This document shows, piece after piece, positions 63,467-64,000 of a DNA stretch of 64,000 nucleotides (positions within the stretch are counted from its first letter, which is position 1; the number at the start of each line of letters is the position of its first letter). The position numbers and the translations under genes were made by a program. This DNA is from Candidatus Saccharicenans sp. (GTDB lineage Bacteria > Acidobacteriota > Aminicenantia > Aminicenantales > Saccharicenantaceae). Location of the stretch: NCBI GenBank assembly GCA_024653215.1, contig JANLFU010000007.1, positions 1 to 64,000 on the forward strand, in the 5' to 3' direction. Below the pieces are notes generated by a model. That model ran no database searches and was not told the origin of the DNA. It was given only the letters and a program-made list of their open reading frames with translations.

Positions 63467-64000
63467 CTATTTATACTTGCACTCGAGTTTTTCTTTGGGC
63501 AGGTATTCTTCTTCCAGCTTCCGGTACTCTTTAAGCCCAACAAAGGTGGTAAACTCTTCGAAGCTGGACAGCCACTGGGTCTGGCCGGCCAGGATGCCGG
63601 TCGGGGAATTCTTCAGGGCGGTGAAGAACTCCATCAGGGCCTTGTGCATGACCATGATCGAAGCTACCGGTATGGAAACCCGGCCCACGCCCATTCTGGC
63701 CAGCTCCGGGATGGGAATGAGCTCAGTCTTAACGCCGCTCACGGCGTCCATCAGGTTGACCGACAGCGGGCCCTTGATTTCCTTAATTGCTCTTTCTATG
63801 TCCGCCCGGCTCTTGATGCCGTCTATGAAAGCCAGGTCAGCCCCGGCTTCCAAATACAGGTTGCAGCGCCGGATGGCCTCGTCCAGGCCGGCCACGGCAA
63901 AGACATCCGTCCTGGCATTGATGATGAAATCGGGGTCGAGGCGGTCGCGAACCCTGGCGCAGGCTTTAATCTTTCCGACCATTTCTTCGGCCGGAATGAC
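63467..64000 (-). CDS. Isocitrate lyase/PEP mutase-family enzyme (5' end outside window)
   Basis: 177 residues to the window edge; the reading frame is open to base 64000, with EEMVGKI continuing upstream in a way that matches the family. NARTD, EAGADLAFIDGIKS and the late 'GVGRVSIP' follow the ICL/PEPM barrel. Members cleave C-C bonds of 2-methylisocitrate, 2,3-dimethylmalate, or oxaloacetate-like acids. The KKCGH-type active-site region and metal ligands lie outside the window, so it cannot be told which. Upstream of leuC on the same strand. Confidence 0.85.
   Translation of the reverse strand, partial: VIPAEEMVGKIKACARVRDRLDPDFIINARTDVFAVAGLDEAIRRCNLYLEAGADLAFIDGIKSRADIERAIKEIKGPLSVNLMDAVSGVKTELIPIPELARMGVGRVSIPVASIMVMHKALMEFFTALKNSPTGILAGQTQWLSSFEEFTTFVGLKEYRKLEEEYLPKEKLECKYK

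Noticed and set aside
1..64000. CRISPR arrays and tRNA or rRNA genes
   Set aside because: No regularly spaced repeats and no tRNA T-arm motif in the intergenic regions I read; the only repeats are the pta copies, IS ends and short palindromes.

Overview
The window is 64 kb of a moderately GC-rich bacterial chromosome with no rRNA, tRNA or CRISPR that I can see. The gene set is that of an anaerobic, fermentative, peptide- and glycan-degrading heterotroph. It has acetate kinase/phosphotransacetylase and butyrate kinase/phosphotransbutyrylase, several sodium-coupled symporters, a TRAP transporter with a TatT subunit, many exported peptidases (M61, S9, M16 pair, M23), exported beta-propeller and transglutaminase proteins, alpha-fucosidase and a family 3 glycosidase. 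The abundance of exported 6-bladed propellers and the spd/mitochondrial-type EF-G suggest a lineage such as Candidatus Aminicenantes or a relative of Acidobacteriota. This is inference from gene content, not a phylogeny.

Layout. 1-14.5 kb: end of a GH3 glycosidase, M61 peptidase, Ser/Thr kinase with TPRs, 6-bladed propeller, SGLT-type symporter, S9 peptidase. 13.7-17.2 kb: Mg2+ P-type ATPase translationally coupled to a PTS EIIA-like protein. 17.9-20.2 kb: ackA-pta. 20.2-26.6 kb: an AT-rich accessory region (see below). 26.6-28.7 kb: buk-ptb, convergent with ackA-pta. 28.8-36.8 kb: acyl/aminoacyl-transferase-like proteins, serine hydrolase, small lipoproteins, GH29 fucosidase, orphan DmsC-like anchor. 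37-43.5 kb: propeller-transglutaminase fusion, YgjP-like protease, TRAP operon (TatT, DctP, fused DctQM). 43.8-53.8 kb: FHS-type sugar transporter, ROK kinase, large transglutaminase protein, SSS symporter, phosphate transporter with its DUF47 partner, amino-acid permease. 53.9-59.7 kb: EF-G with a P-loop partner, M16 peptidase pair. 60-64 kb: GltS, aconitase-family dehydratase subunits and the start of an isocitrate-lyase/PEP-mutase family enzyme.

The most unusual part is 19.7-26.55 kb. The 3' end of pta occurs three times: in the intact gene, as a ~434-bp copy and as a 75-bp copy. Between the copies lie AT-rich leftward operons of exported proteins. The first cassette encodes a propeller-like protein and an M23 peptidase. 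The second encodes a small Cys-ended peptide, a 6-bladed propeller and a CxxC thioredoxin-like protein. The second and third pta ends are followed by the same terminator and by the same C-terminal coding end of a thioredoxin-like gene, so a further cassette has probably been lost. The differences between the intact and the 434-bp pta ends are mostly silent. This looks like a pta-anchored cassette array, possibly an undescribed integration or exchange system. A decayed IS element with long target duplications has entered the first cassette's promoter region.

How the genes fit together: exported hydrolases and glycosidases release peptides, sugars and fucose. Na+ symporters, the FHS transporter, the APC permease, GltS and the TRAP system bring products in. 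The ROK kinase phosphorylates sugar, and ackA/pta and buk/ptb conserve energy as ATP from acyl-phosphates. The kinase, the EIIA-like protein and several palindromic operators hint at regulation.
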